Source: Thalassotalea sp. Sam97
GTDB taxonomy: Bacteria; Pseudomonadota; Gammaproteobacteria; Enterobacterales; Alteromonadaceae
Assembly: GCF_041379765.1 (NCBI RefSeq)
Contig: NZ_CP166919.1
Location: 3,038,001 to 3,102,000, forward strand
Length of the DNA stretch: 64,000 nucleotides
Reading direction: 5' to 3'
Shown here: positions 26,288 to 33,755 of the stretch, in pieces
How positions within the stretch are numbered: the first letter of the stretch is position 1
How the letters are laid out: each line of letters starts with the position of its first letter
Program-made: the position numbers and the translations under genes
Notes under the pieces: model-generated
The model's database searches: none
Told to the model about the DNA's origin: nothing
What the model saw: only the letters and a program-made list of their open reading frames with translations

Positions 26288-27010
26288 TTAACAACTGATA
26301 TAACGTTTAATACCGCAAAAAACCAAGTCGCTAATAACTTTACCATGAAATTTTCCGGCGTTATTTAAACGCTCGCCGTAACCACCGGTAAATATAAGCA
26401 TACTATCCGATAACTTTTTCGTCGCACATAAGTCAATGGCTTGGTTAACAACACCAATAGTGGCAGCCCATACCCCGAAGTTGACGTTATCAGAGGTATT
26501 GTCACCAAATAATAAGGTTTCAATATCTGCTACTTGACCAAAGACTTTGCTGGTATGTTGAAACAAACTGTTGGCCATCAGCTCAATCCCTGGCACGATC
26601 CAACCACCGATGTGCTGTTTATCTGCCGACAAAATATCAATCGTTGTCGCGGTACCCGAGTCGATAATAATCAAGTTACGATTTGGGTACTGCTCCTCTG
26701 CACCAACTATAGCAAGCCAGCGATCCACACCCATGGTTTGGTAGTTGCCATAACTATTGTTAATAGCAAATGCTGTTTGTTCAGTTGTCAGCTGACGATA
26801 AGCTGTATTGTTTTGCTGACACCAGTTATTCACACTTGTTGCGAACGCATCATTTGCAACGCTAGCCAATAACACTTGCTTGAGTGTTGGTAAACTTGGT
26901 AACAGAGCTAAAAAGGCATCTGTGCTATGGCGTTCAATAGTCGATAACACGTCACCATTACTTAGCATGTATTTGACTTGGGTATTTCCTGCATCAATAA
27001 ATAAATACAT
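26288..27010 (-). CDS. coaX: Type III pantothenate kinase
   Basis: Catalyses ATP-dependent phosphorylation of pantothenate, the first step of coenzyme A synthesis. It is 240 aa. Motifs of the CoaX/Baf family seen are DAGNTQVKY at the N terminus, YQTMGVDRWLA in the middle, DSGTATTID (phosphate/substrate loop) and GGWIVPG. The gene begins 2 bp after the birA stop, so the two are translationally linked; murB-birA-coaX form one unit. No obvious terminator separates coaX from the tRNA promoter. Confidence 0.93.
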   Translation of the reverse strand: MYLFIDAGNTQVKYMLSNGDVLSTIERHSTDAFLALLPSLPTLKQVLLASVANDAFATSVNNWCQQNNTAYRQLTTEQTAFAINNSYGNYQTMGVDRWLAIVGAEEQYPNRNLIIIDSGTATTIDILSADKQHIGGWIVPGIELMANSLFQHTSKVFGQVADIETLLFGDNTSDNVNFGVWAATIGVVNQAIDLCATKKLSDSMLIFTGGYGERLNNAGKFHGKVISDLVFCGIKRYISC

Positions 27011-27012
27011 AA

Positions 27013-27987
27013 TTAGCCCGCTCTTAAACTAATTTCGCCACCATACACTGGCTGTAGTTTGCCATTCACCTCTAACAATAAAGCACCACTGCTATTTATG
27101 CCACGACATATACCAGCCGTTACCTTGTCACCACTGTAAATCGTTATCGCTTGGTTATAGAAATAGTCTTGTCGTTGCCACTCTTCGAGCATTGGCGCTA
27201 AACCAGATTGTTGATGTTGCTGCAAGCGAAGACTAATTTGCTTAACAAGACGTGCCGACAATACGTTTCGATCCACACGTGCAGATAGTTGGCGTTGTAA
27301 ATCAGTCCAGGCTTGGTCAATATCAGCACCAACACTTTCGGGCATTTGCACGTTAAGCCCCAAACCGATAACACAGTGGCCAGGACCAATGCTCTGCCCT
27401 TCAAGCTCTACCAGAATACCGGCAATTTTAGCGCCATTAATATAAATATCATTAGGCCACTTTAGCTGGACATCGAGGTTATAATCCATTCTCAGTACAT
27501 CAGCTACGGCAATACCAACCACGATCGAAATACCCATTGCTGCTGCCATACCTTGCTCTAAATGCCAATACATTGACATGTAAAGGTGTGAGCCAAACGG
27601 TGATAGCCATTGTTTGCCACGGCGGCCTCGTCCTGATGACTGATACTCCGAGATACATACCTGCTCGTGCTGAACATTATTAGGCAGGCGGCGCATTAAA
27701 TATGAATTGGTAGAATCAATTATGGTATGCACTTCAATGCTATTATTAGCCTGTAAGTGTTGCAGATGTTGAGTAATAAGCTTTTGCTCAAGTAACTGGA
27801 TAGGCTGCGCTAACTTGTATCCTTTACCTTGCACTGAAAATATATCAAGTCCCATCTCACCTAGGGCTTTAATATGCTTAGATATCGCTGTGCGTGATAC
27901 ATGTAATTGCTCTGCAAGATGTTGCCCAGAAACAAACTCTCCTGCGGCAAGTTGCCTAATTAATTCTTCTCGCACGACCTTCGCCAT
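27013..27987 (-). CDS. birA: Bifunctional biotin-protein ligase / biotin operon repressor
   Basis: Attaches biotin to carboxylase carrier protein through biotinyl-AMP and represses biotin synthesis genes when biotin is replete. It is 324 aa (E. coli 321). The N-terminal winged helix (about 1-62) contains GQHLAEQLHVSRTAISKHIK. The ligase domain has the adenylate-loop motif GRGRRGKQW at about 116-124, WPNDIYINGAKIAGILVE near 175-190 with the catalytic lysine, and a C-terminal SH3-like domain. It lies between murB and coaX, an order also seen in E. coli (murB-birA-coaA). Confidence 0.95.
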   Translation of the reverse strand: MAKVVREELIRQLAAGEFVSGQHLAEQLHVSRTAISKHIKALGEMGLDIFSVQGKGYKLAQPIQLLEQKLITQHLQHLQANNSIEVHTIIDSTNSYLMRRLPNNVQHEQVCISEYQSSGRGRRGKQWLSPFGSHLYMSMYWHLEQGMAAAMGISIVVGIAVADVLRMDYNLDVQLKWPNDIYINGAKIAGILVELEGQSIGPGHCVIGLGLNVQMPESVGADIDQAWTDLQRQLSARVDRNVLSARLVKQISLRLQQHQQSGLAPMLEEWQRQDYFYNQAITIYSGDKVTAGICRGINSSGALLLEVNGKLQPVYGGEISLRAG

Positions 27988-28013
27988 GACAAAACACCTT
28001 AATCTTTATCCCG

Positions 28014-29036
28014 TTATGGAAATTCATGCAATTGCATTTCACCCATTGTGCCAATAAAGCGCACCTCAGGTTGCAATTGAACGGTAAACTTGGCAAACAC
28101 CTGCTCCTGAACAAACCGTGCCAATTTAATCACATCCTGCCCTGATGCATTGCTTTTATTAATAAGAACCAGCGCTTGCTTAACGTGAACAGCAGCGCCG
28201 CCAATTTGTTTGCCTTTTAAATTACATTGGTCGATCAGCCAACCTGCGGCCAGCTTGATGCGCCCATCGGCCTGCTGGTAAGCAGGTATATCAGGGTACT
28301 GTTGCTTTATGCAGACATAAGTTGCGTGTTCGACGACAGGGTTTTTAAAAAAGCTCCCAGTATTGGGTAATTGCTTGGGATCAGGCAGTTTACTTTGTCG
28401 AATACGAACTACCTCATCAAACACGTGTTGTGGAGTAACGGGCATAGGTAATTGCTTTAAGCCCTGATAAGACAACACCGGTTGCCATTGCTTGGGCAAT
28501 TTAATGCCAACAGCAACAATGATGCCTTTGTCTTTTAAATCACCTTTAAACACACTATCACGGTAACCAAACTGACAGTGTTGCTTGTTAAGGCGAATTA
28601 CCTTTCCGGTGGCGATCTCTAGCCAATCAACATACTCACAGACATCGGCAAATTCTACGCCGTATGCACCTATATTTTGAATCGGTGCTGCACCGCAATT
28701 ACCCGGTATCAAAGCTAAGTTTTCCAAACCAGGCATATCATTGACTAAACAATACTGTACTAGCTCATGCCAATTTTCGCCACTTTGCACGTGTAACAGA
28801 TAATGTGTCTGCGATTCTTCAATATTAATGCCCTTTAACTGTGGGCAAATTAGCGTACCATGAAAGTCTTCAATGAAGATGGTATTACTGCCGCCACCTA
28901 GGATATAAAACGTATCAGGCAACTGTTTTAGCGCTGTCGATAACTCGGCAAGGTTATCGAAAATCTGTAGAGACTGTACCGTATTTTCTATGGCAAAGGT
29001 GCTGTAAGGTTTTAACGATTGATTAGCGTATTGCAT
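28014..29036 (-). CDS. murB: UDP-N-acetylenolpyruvoylglucosamine reductase
   Basis: FAD- and NADPH-dependent reductase forming UDP-N-acetylmuramate in peptidoglycan synthesis. I start it at ATG 29036 (MQYANQSLKPYSTFAI...), giving 340 aa like E. coli MurB (342); a longer frame to 29102 would run into the hemE terminator hairpin. Motifs: GGGSNTIF (FAD pyrophosphate), NCGAAPIQNIGAYGVE, and TGSFFKNPVV containing the catalytic serine. birA follows after 26 bp. Confidence 0.95.
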   Translation of the reverse strand: MQYANQSLKPYSTFAIENTVQSLQIFDNLAELSTALKQLPDTFYILGGGSNTIFIEDFHGTLICPQLKGINIEESQTHYLLHVQSGENWHELVQYCLVNDMPGLENLALIPGNCGAAPIQNIGAYGVEFADVCEYVDWLEIATGKVIRLNKQHCQFGYRDSVFKGDLKDKGIIVAVGIKLPKQWQPVLSYQGLKQLPMPVTPQHVFDEVVRIRQSKLPDPKQLPNTGSFFKNPVVEHATYVCIKQQYPDIPAYQQADGRIKLAAGWLIDQCNLKGKQIGGAAVHVKQALVLINKSNASGQDVIKLARFVQEQVFAKFTVQLQPEVRFIGTMGEMQLHEFP

Positions 29037-29092
29037 CGGGATTTTCTTTCGGTAAATGTACTGGCTATTTAACAAGAATTCGTAAAAACAAT

Positions 29093-29112
29093 AAAGGGGC
29101 ATATGCCCCTTT
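29093..29112 (-). terminator. Intrinsic terminator of hemE
   Basis: Perfect 20-bp palindrome AAAGGGGCATATGCCCCTTT followed on the minus strand by ATTGTTTTTAC, 11 nt past the hemE stop. Confidence 0.88.
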
Positions 29113-29123
29113 ACTCTGTATAA

Positions 29124-30191
29124 CTACTTGTGAAATGGTTTACTTAAACGATGTACCGCATCGATAAAGTAACCAGCATGTTCAGGATTCACATCAGGGT
29201 GAATACCGTGACCAAGGTTAAATACGTGACCAGTACCTTTATCGCCAAAGCCCGATAAAATAGTTTGCACTTCTTGTTCAATGCGCTCTTTTGGCGCATA
29301 TAACATTGACGGATCCATATTACCTTGCAGCGCCACTTTATCACCTACGCGCTTAACGGCGTCTTCGATATTGATAGTCCAGTCTAAGCCAACTGCATCA
29401 CACCCCGTTGCTGCAATCGACTCCAACCACATACCACCATTTTTAGTGAATAGAGTAACAGGTACTTTACGACCTTCGTTTTCACGCGTTAAGCCATCGA
29501 CGATTTTTGCCATGTACTGTAGCGAGAACTCTTTGTACATTGCTGGGCTTAATACACCACCCCAAGTATCAAATACCATTACCGATTGCGCACCGGCAGC
29601 GATTTGTGCATTTAAATAAGAAATCACAGAATCCGCTAGCTTGTCTAATAGCAAGTGCAACGTTTGCGGCTCTGCAAACATCATCTTTTTGATTTTGGTA
29701 AATGCCTTCGAGCTGCCGCCCTCAACCATATAAGTTGCTAACGTCCATGGGCTACCAGAGAAGCCAATTAATGGTACTTTTCCATCAAGTTCTTTGCGAA
29801 TTGAGCGAACAGCATTCATTACATATTGCAATTCACCTTCAGGATCAGGGTGACCTATTTTCTTAACATCTGCCGCACAAGTAATTGGGCGTTCAAATTT
29901 AGGACCTTCGCCAGTTTCAAAATACAAACCTAAGCCCATGGCATCAGGAATGGTTAAAATATCACTAAACAGAATAGCGGCATCGAGGTCAAAACGACGT
30001 AACGGCTGAATCGTTACTTCCGTTGCTAACTCGGTATTACGACACAACGACATAAAGTCGCCTGCATCTTTACGAGTTTCTTTGTACTCTGGCAAATAAC
30101 GGCCAGCTTGGCGCATCATCCATACAGGGGTATAGTCAACTGGCTGACCTAACAACGCACGTAAATAGGTATCGTTCTTCAATTCTGTCAT
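29124..30191 (-). CDS. hemE: Uroporphyrinogen decarboxylase
   Basis: Decarboxylates the four acetate side chains of uroporphyrinogen III to coproporphyrinogen III in heme synthesis. With the start at ATG 30191 (MTELKNDTYLRA...), which has AAGG nine nt upstream, the protein is 355 aa, matching the family. Motifs: WMMRQAGRYLPEYKE (substrate-binding arginines), AILFSDILTIPDAMGL with the active-site Asp, and GNMDPSMLYAP near the C terminus. rsd lies nearby at 31688, as in E. coli. Confidence 0.96.
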   Translation of the reverse strand: MTELKNDTYLRALLGQPVDYTPVWMMRQAGRYLPEYKETRKDAGDFMSLCRNTELATEVTIQPLRRFDLDAAILFSDILTIPDAMGLGLYFETGEGPKFERPITCAADVKKIGHPDPEGELQYVMNAVRSIRKELDGKVPLIGFSGSPWTLATYMVEGGSSKAFTKIKKMMFAEPQTLHLLLDKLADSVISYLNAQIAAGAQSVMVFDTWGGVLSPAMYKEFSLQYMAKIVDGLTRENEGRKVPVTLFTKNGGMWLESIAATGCDAVGLDWTINIEDAVKRVGDKVALQGNMDPSMLYAPKERIEQEVQTILSGFGDKGTGHVFNLGHGIHPDVNPEHAGYFIDAVHRLSKPFHK

Positions 30192-30343
30192 TTTTTTAAA
30201 GCCTTGCAAAAAATTGCCGTCATTCTAACCAAAAGCGGCTAGAGATACTATGACTTGTGACAAACAAACATAAATTTGTCTCATGCTAAGTACGCAACGG
30301 AATATAATATTTTAAAAAATCACGATTTTTTCACAACATTTTG

Positions 30344-30372
30344 TTGCACTTTGTTAAATGCTTTGTTATAAA
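30344..30372 (+). promoter_or_regulatory. Promoter of candidate small RNA
   Basis: TTGCAC (30344-30349), 17-nt spacer, TATAAA (30367-30372). No translatable gene follows before the terminator at 30437-30466. Confidence 0.65.
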
Positions 30373-30378
30373 AATTAA

Positions 30379-30465
30379 CAAGCTTACGAATTAACAATAA
30401 GAAGCTAGTTGAACTAGACCATACAGCGAGCATTTCAGGCCTTACTTGTAAGGCCTTTTTATTTT
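30379..30465 (+). ncRNA. Candidate small RNA of about 87 nt, or attenuated leader
   Basis: A good promoter ends at 30372 and an ideal intrinsic terminator (AGGCCTTAC-TT-GTAAGGCCT plus T-run, 30437-30466) follows. Between them there is no ATG or GTG and no ribosome site. The region holds a small CTAG-based hairpin (about 30405-30417) and an unpaired A-rich 5' part. I recognise no known sRNA family. The rest of 30192-30591 has an A/T palindrome (about 30313-30331) and no coding signal. The next gene on this strand starts 126 bp after the terminator. Confidence 0.5.
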
Positions 30466-30466
30466 T
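30437..30466 (+). terminator. Intrinsic terminator of candidate small RNA
   Basis: AGGCCTTAC (30437-30445), TT loop, GTAAGGCCT (30448-30456), then TTTTATTTTT. It is oriented for plus-strand transcription only. Confidence 0.88.
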
Positions 30467-30591
30467 ACTCTCTAGTTAATGTTCTCGAACCTGAAAACTG
30501 CTCACTCCTTTACTTAACCTTATTGGTAGTTGCAACTGTTGGTTAATCACTGACAACATACAGATAGCCATGATGACAAGATATTGCGCCC

Positions 30592-31446
30592 ATGTTCCGG
30601 CTTTTTCTTTTTCTATTGAGTTTCGTGTTTGCTAGCCAAGCGTTAGCTTTGGGAAAGGAAGCACACCAGCTTGTTTGCCAACTTGCCTTCGAAACACTGC
30701 CACCGACTGCACAGCAACAGATAAACAAAATCGTCAGTAATGTACCAAGCAAGGAACGTTACCGGATCAATCGCTATTTACAGCGGGAAGATAACGCGCC
30801 TATCCGTTTTACCCATCTATGTAATTGGGCCGACGCCATCAAAGGCGACAATAGCTTTCAGCGTTACAACTCATGGCACTACGCCAATATGCCAAGGCGC
30901 GCCATAACTATTAATGATATGTACTGTCAGCAAAAAAAATTCTGCCTTATTTCAGCAATAGAGTTTCATTTAGGGCAATTGGCTAGCACCTCAATGCCAC
31001 ACAAGCGCTGGCAGCCTTTGGCGTTCTTGGGACATTGGCTTGGCGATCTTCATCAGCCATTGCATCTTGGATTTTACGATGACAGAGGCGGTAATCGTAT
31101 CCCGATCAACAGCAAACTGGATAACTGTCGTAACCTTCATGCCTTATGGGATTACTGTTTGTTGGCACTGTTAACCAAGGTCGACTTTGCCGTGATATAC
31201 CTTAGCTTAGCCCTAGATGTGACATCAGCCGAGAAGATAGATATTAGCGCCTGGGCCTTTGAAACAGCTCAACTCACCAGAGCAACGAATATCGGCTACT
31301 GTACGATGAAGCAAAACGTATGCCATCCGCCACTAACAGCGGTCTTGTTTAACTCACAATACCTTAACGACAATAAAACGCTTTATATTCAGCAGCTCAT
31401 TAGGGCAGCCAAGCGTTTGAATGGTGTATTGCAAAGACATTTGTAG
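30592..31446 (+). CDS. Secreted S1/P1-type nuclease
   Basis: Predicted exported, trinuclear-zinc single-strand nuclease of the S1/P1 family. It is 284 aa. Residues 1-19 form a signal peptide ending ALA. Zinc ligands of the family are recognisable in order: LGKEAH (His25), NWAD, SWHYANM, GHWLGDLHQPLH and NLHALWD. The mature N terminus of this family is normally Trp (WGxxGH); here the equivalent position is Leu20 if cleavage follows Ala19, an unusual change. The ATG at 30592 has no clear ribosome site. No partner genes are evident. Confidence 0.85.
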   Translation: MFRLFLFLLSFVFASQALALGKEAHQLVCQLAFETLPPTAQQQINKIVSNVPSKERYRINRYLQREDNAPIRFTHLCNWADAIKGDNSFQRYNSWHYANMPRRAITINDMYCQQKKFCLISAIEFHLGQLASTSMPHKRWQPLAFLGHWLGDLHQPLHLGFYDDRGGNRIPINSKLDNCRNLHALWDYCLLALLTKVDFAVIYLSLALDVTSAEKIDISAWAFETAQLTRATNIGYCTMKQNVCHPPLTAVLFNSQYLNDNKTLYIQQLIRAAKRLNGVLQRHL

Positions 31447-31687
31447 TCATGCCATAGACGCTTTAATTAACCCTGCGATCATTACCCAATACCCCTTATT
31501 AACTTTGCCCAATACAGTACATTCTGAGTAGGGATTTATTAAGGCTGTGACAACACTGCAAACTCTAATTAAAACAAGATCAAGATAATCAACAGCTTAA
31601 AAAAACAACAAAATAAATGTTGCATTTTGGTTAATTTTTGAGTTTTATAAAGGTAATGACAACCTCAAAAACCGTGTTGGAGGGAAC

Positions 31688-32155
31688 ATGCTTACACAGC
31701 TTGAACGGGCACAACAACAATGGGGCGGCTCGCATAGCGCAATCGATAATTGGCTGGCAGAGCGACAAGCCGTGTTGGTTGCCTACTGCCAACTAGCAGG
31801 TTTACCTCCATATGAGCAAACAGACAAAGTACTACCCAACCAAACGGACGTGCAGGCGTTTTGTCAATTATTGATGGATTACCTTTCCGCTGGTCATTTT
31901 GAAGTCTACGACCAACTGGTCGCAAGGTGTAAGGAGAATGGCCCGCAGTCATTAGCGTTGGCACAACGTATTTATCCGCAAATCGCAAAATCTACCGATA
32001 TAGCCCTCGCCTTCAATGATAAGTACGCTGAAGTCGCCAGCGCCGACGATTTAGAAGATATCGATGGACAACTGTCAGAACTTGGACAAATGCTAGAAGA
32101 GCGGTTTGAGCTGGAAGATACTCTCATCGAAGAGCTGTATAACCGCAAGCCATAA
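31688..32155 (+). CDS. rsd: Regulator of sigma D (Rsd/AlgQ family)
   Basis: Anti-sigma70 factor that binds the housekeeping sigma and favours alternative sigma factors in stationary phase. It is 155 aa, all-helical. The family start MLTQLERAQQQWGGSHSAIDNWL and later LMDYLSAGHFEVYDQL are characteristic. The ATG at 31688 has a GGAGGGA site. It stands alone and ends at a bidirectional terminator shared with convergent fkpA. Location near hemE agrees with E. coli. Confidence 0.93.
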   Translation: MLTQLERAQQQWGGSHSAIDNWLAERQAVLVAYCQLAGLPPYEQTDKVLPNQTDVQAFCQLLMDYLSAGHFEVYDQLVARCKENGPQSLALAQRIYPQIAKSTDIALAFNDKYAEVASADDLEDIDGQLSELGQMLEERFELEDTLIEELYNRKP

Positions 32156-32176
32156 TGAGTCATCGTTCATGACAAA

Positions 32177-32203
32177 AAAATACCGGACATTGTCCGGTAT
32201 TTT
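32177..32203. terminator. Bidirectional terminator between rsd and fkpA
   Basis: AAAATACCGGACA (32177-32189) and TGTCCGGTATTTT (32191-32203); A-run on one side and T-run on the other serve both convergent genes. Confidence 0.92.
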
Positions 32204-32234
32204 TGTTTAAACAGCTCATGCTAAATAGAAAGCA

Positions 32235-32987
32235 TTAAGATGCTGGCGTTTCTTCTTGTGCTGCGCTAACGATATCCAGAAGCTCTACTTCAAAAATTAA
32301 CGTTGCATTACCAGGAATCGTTTGGCCTGCACCTTGCTCACCGTAACCTAACTCTGCAGGAATAAAGAACTTGTAGTGTGAACCTACGCTCATCAGCTGC
32401 ACACCTTCAGTCCAACCCTTAATAACGCGGTTTAACGGAAATTCAATTGGTTGGTTACGAGCATATGAACTGTCAAATTCAGTACCATCGATTAGGGTAC
32501 CTTTGTAGTGTACTTTAACCGTATCGGTTGCTGCTGGCTTAGCGCCTTCGCCCTGTTTGATAACTTGATACTGCAAGCCAGAATCTGTTACAACAACGCC
32601 ATCTACTTTAGCGTTTTCAGCTAAAAACGCTGCGCCTTCTGCTGCTGCCGCTTCACGTTCTTTTGACGCAAGTGCATCACGCTTTTCACGAGCCTGGGTA
32701 TCAAGCGCCATTAATAGATCTTGCATTTGTTGTTCGTCAAACTGACCTTTACCAGACAAGGTTTCTTGAAAACCAGCAAAAATCAGCTCTTTGTCTAAGT
32801 TAATGTCTAGCTTTGCTTGCTCTTCTAGGTTTTTGTTCATGTAATTGCCAATTGACGCACCTAGTGCATATGACTGCTTTTGTAGATCCGTTTCTAATGT
32901 TACTGGCTTTTCTTCAGCTTTTTCAGTACATGCAGCCAAAGCCATTACAGCAACAGCAACAAGCGTTGGTTTTGTTATAAGTTTCAT
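32235..32987 (-). CDS. fkpA: FKBP-type peptidyl-prolyl isomerase, lipoprotein form
   Basis: Periplasmic prolyl isomerase/chaperone. I start it at ATG 32987 (MKLITKPTLVAVAV...) with GGAGAAAC just upstream, giving 250 aa. The leader ends MALAACTEK, a lipobox with Cys at about residue 20, so the protein is probably lipid-anchored. Residues about 30-125 are the helical dimerisation domain (ending in a KREALASKEREAAAAEGAAFL-like helix), and the C-terminal 110 residues are the FKBP domain (VKVHYKGTLIDGTEFDSS; GYGEQGAG; LIFEVELLDI). It is divergent from slyX, as in E. coli. Confidence 0.93.
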   Translation of the reverse strand: MKLITKPTLVAVAVMALAACTEKAEEKPVTLETDLQKQSYALGASIGNYMNKNLEEQAKLDINLDKELIFAGFQETLSGKGQFDEQQMQDLLMALDTQAREKRDALASKEREAAAAEGAAFLAENAKVDGVVVTDSGLQYQVIKQGEGAKPAATDTVKVHYKGTLIDGTEFDSSYARNQPIEFPLNRVIKGWTEGVQLMSVGSHYKFFIPAELGYGEQGAGQTIPGNATLIFEVELLDIVSAAQEETPAS

Positions 32988-33219
32988 ATGTTTCTCCATA
33001 ACATCGTAAATAAGGAGAATACTCCAAATTACACGGTTTATATTTTTTAAAATCACTTAATACTAGCGACTATTACGTCATATTAACAGACCTTAGACAC
33101 CGCTTTATTGGAAAATAGTAACCATTTTCGTATCAATAACACGCTGGATGGTAATTTAGGTTTATCTTAATCGCTGCTTTAGCGATAATGGCGCAAACTT
33201 GGTATTTGGCAGGTAACCC

Positions 33220-33453
33220 ATGAGTACAGAGCAAGCCTTAATAGAGCAACTGCAAAATCGTATCGATAATTTGGAAGCGAAAGTCGCTTTCCAAGATGAT
33301 GTGATTGAAAAATTAAATGTGGAAATAACGTTCCATCAAGACAACCTTCGACAGCTTAATGATCAAATGCGTTTGGTTATCGACAAAGTAAAAAGCATGA
33401 ACGTATCGACGATAGCGCGTCAAGAAGATGAAACACCACCACCGCATTATTAA
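33220..33453 (+). CDS. slyX: SlyX family coiled-coil protein
   Basis: 77 aa, almost entirely coiled coil (RIDNLEAKVAFQDDVIEKLN...), ending in the family's invariant PPPHY. The biochemical function of SlyX is unknown. It is divergent from fkpA, matching E. coli gene order. Confidence 0.93.
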   Translation: MSTEQALIEQLQNRIDNLEAKVAFQDDVIEKLNVEITFHQDNLRQLNDQMRLVIDKVKSMNVSTIARQEDETPPPHY

Positions 33454-33467
33454 TGTGGTGGCAATGA

Positions 33468-33659
33468 TTAGGGTTTAAATACTCCAATGACGGTTTCGTC
33501 ACTGCGTACTTGCGGAGCAACTTGTTCTTCTGGCTGGGTCATTTCCATACCACAGGCAACGCAGCTGACTTTTTCTACACCGTTTTCTTTGGTTAACGCC
33601 AGAGTATCCATCTTTTGACATTTTGGGCACGTTGCCCCTGCGATAAATCGTTTTTTCAT
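33468..33659 (-). CDS. yheV: YheV-family putative metal-binding protein
   Basis: 63 aa with start ATG 33659 (MKKRFIAGATCPKCQKMDT...); longer frames upstream lack support. Two CxxC pairs (CPKC and CVAC) would bind one zinc, giving a zinc-ribbon fold. The C-terminal tail is acidic and ends in VIGVFKP. Family function is unknown. It converges with slyX and is divergent from yheS, matching its neighbourhood in enterobacteria. Confidence 0.85.
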   Translation of the reverse strand: MKKRFIAGATCPKCQKMDTLALTKENGVEKVSCVACGMEMTQPEEQVAPQVRSDETVIGVFKP

Positions 33660-33755
33660 AAGATAAGAGCTATAAGATGTTAAGCTTTGCTGCGTCACGC
33701 AGCGCGATAGTCGCAATTGTACTCGCTTTAGGCATCGATAACAAAGGACATTAAT

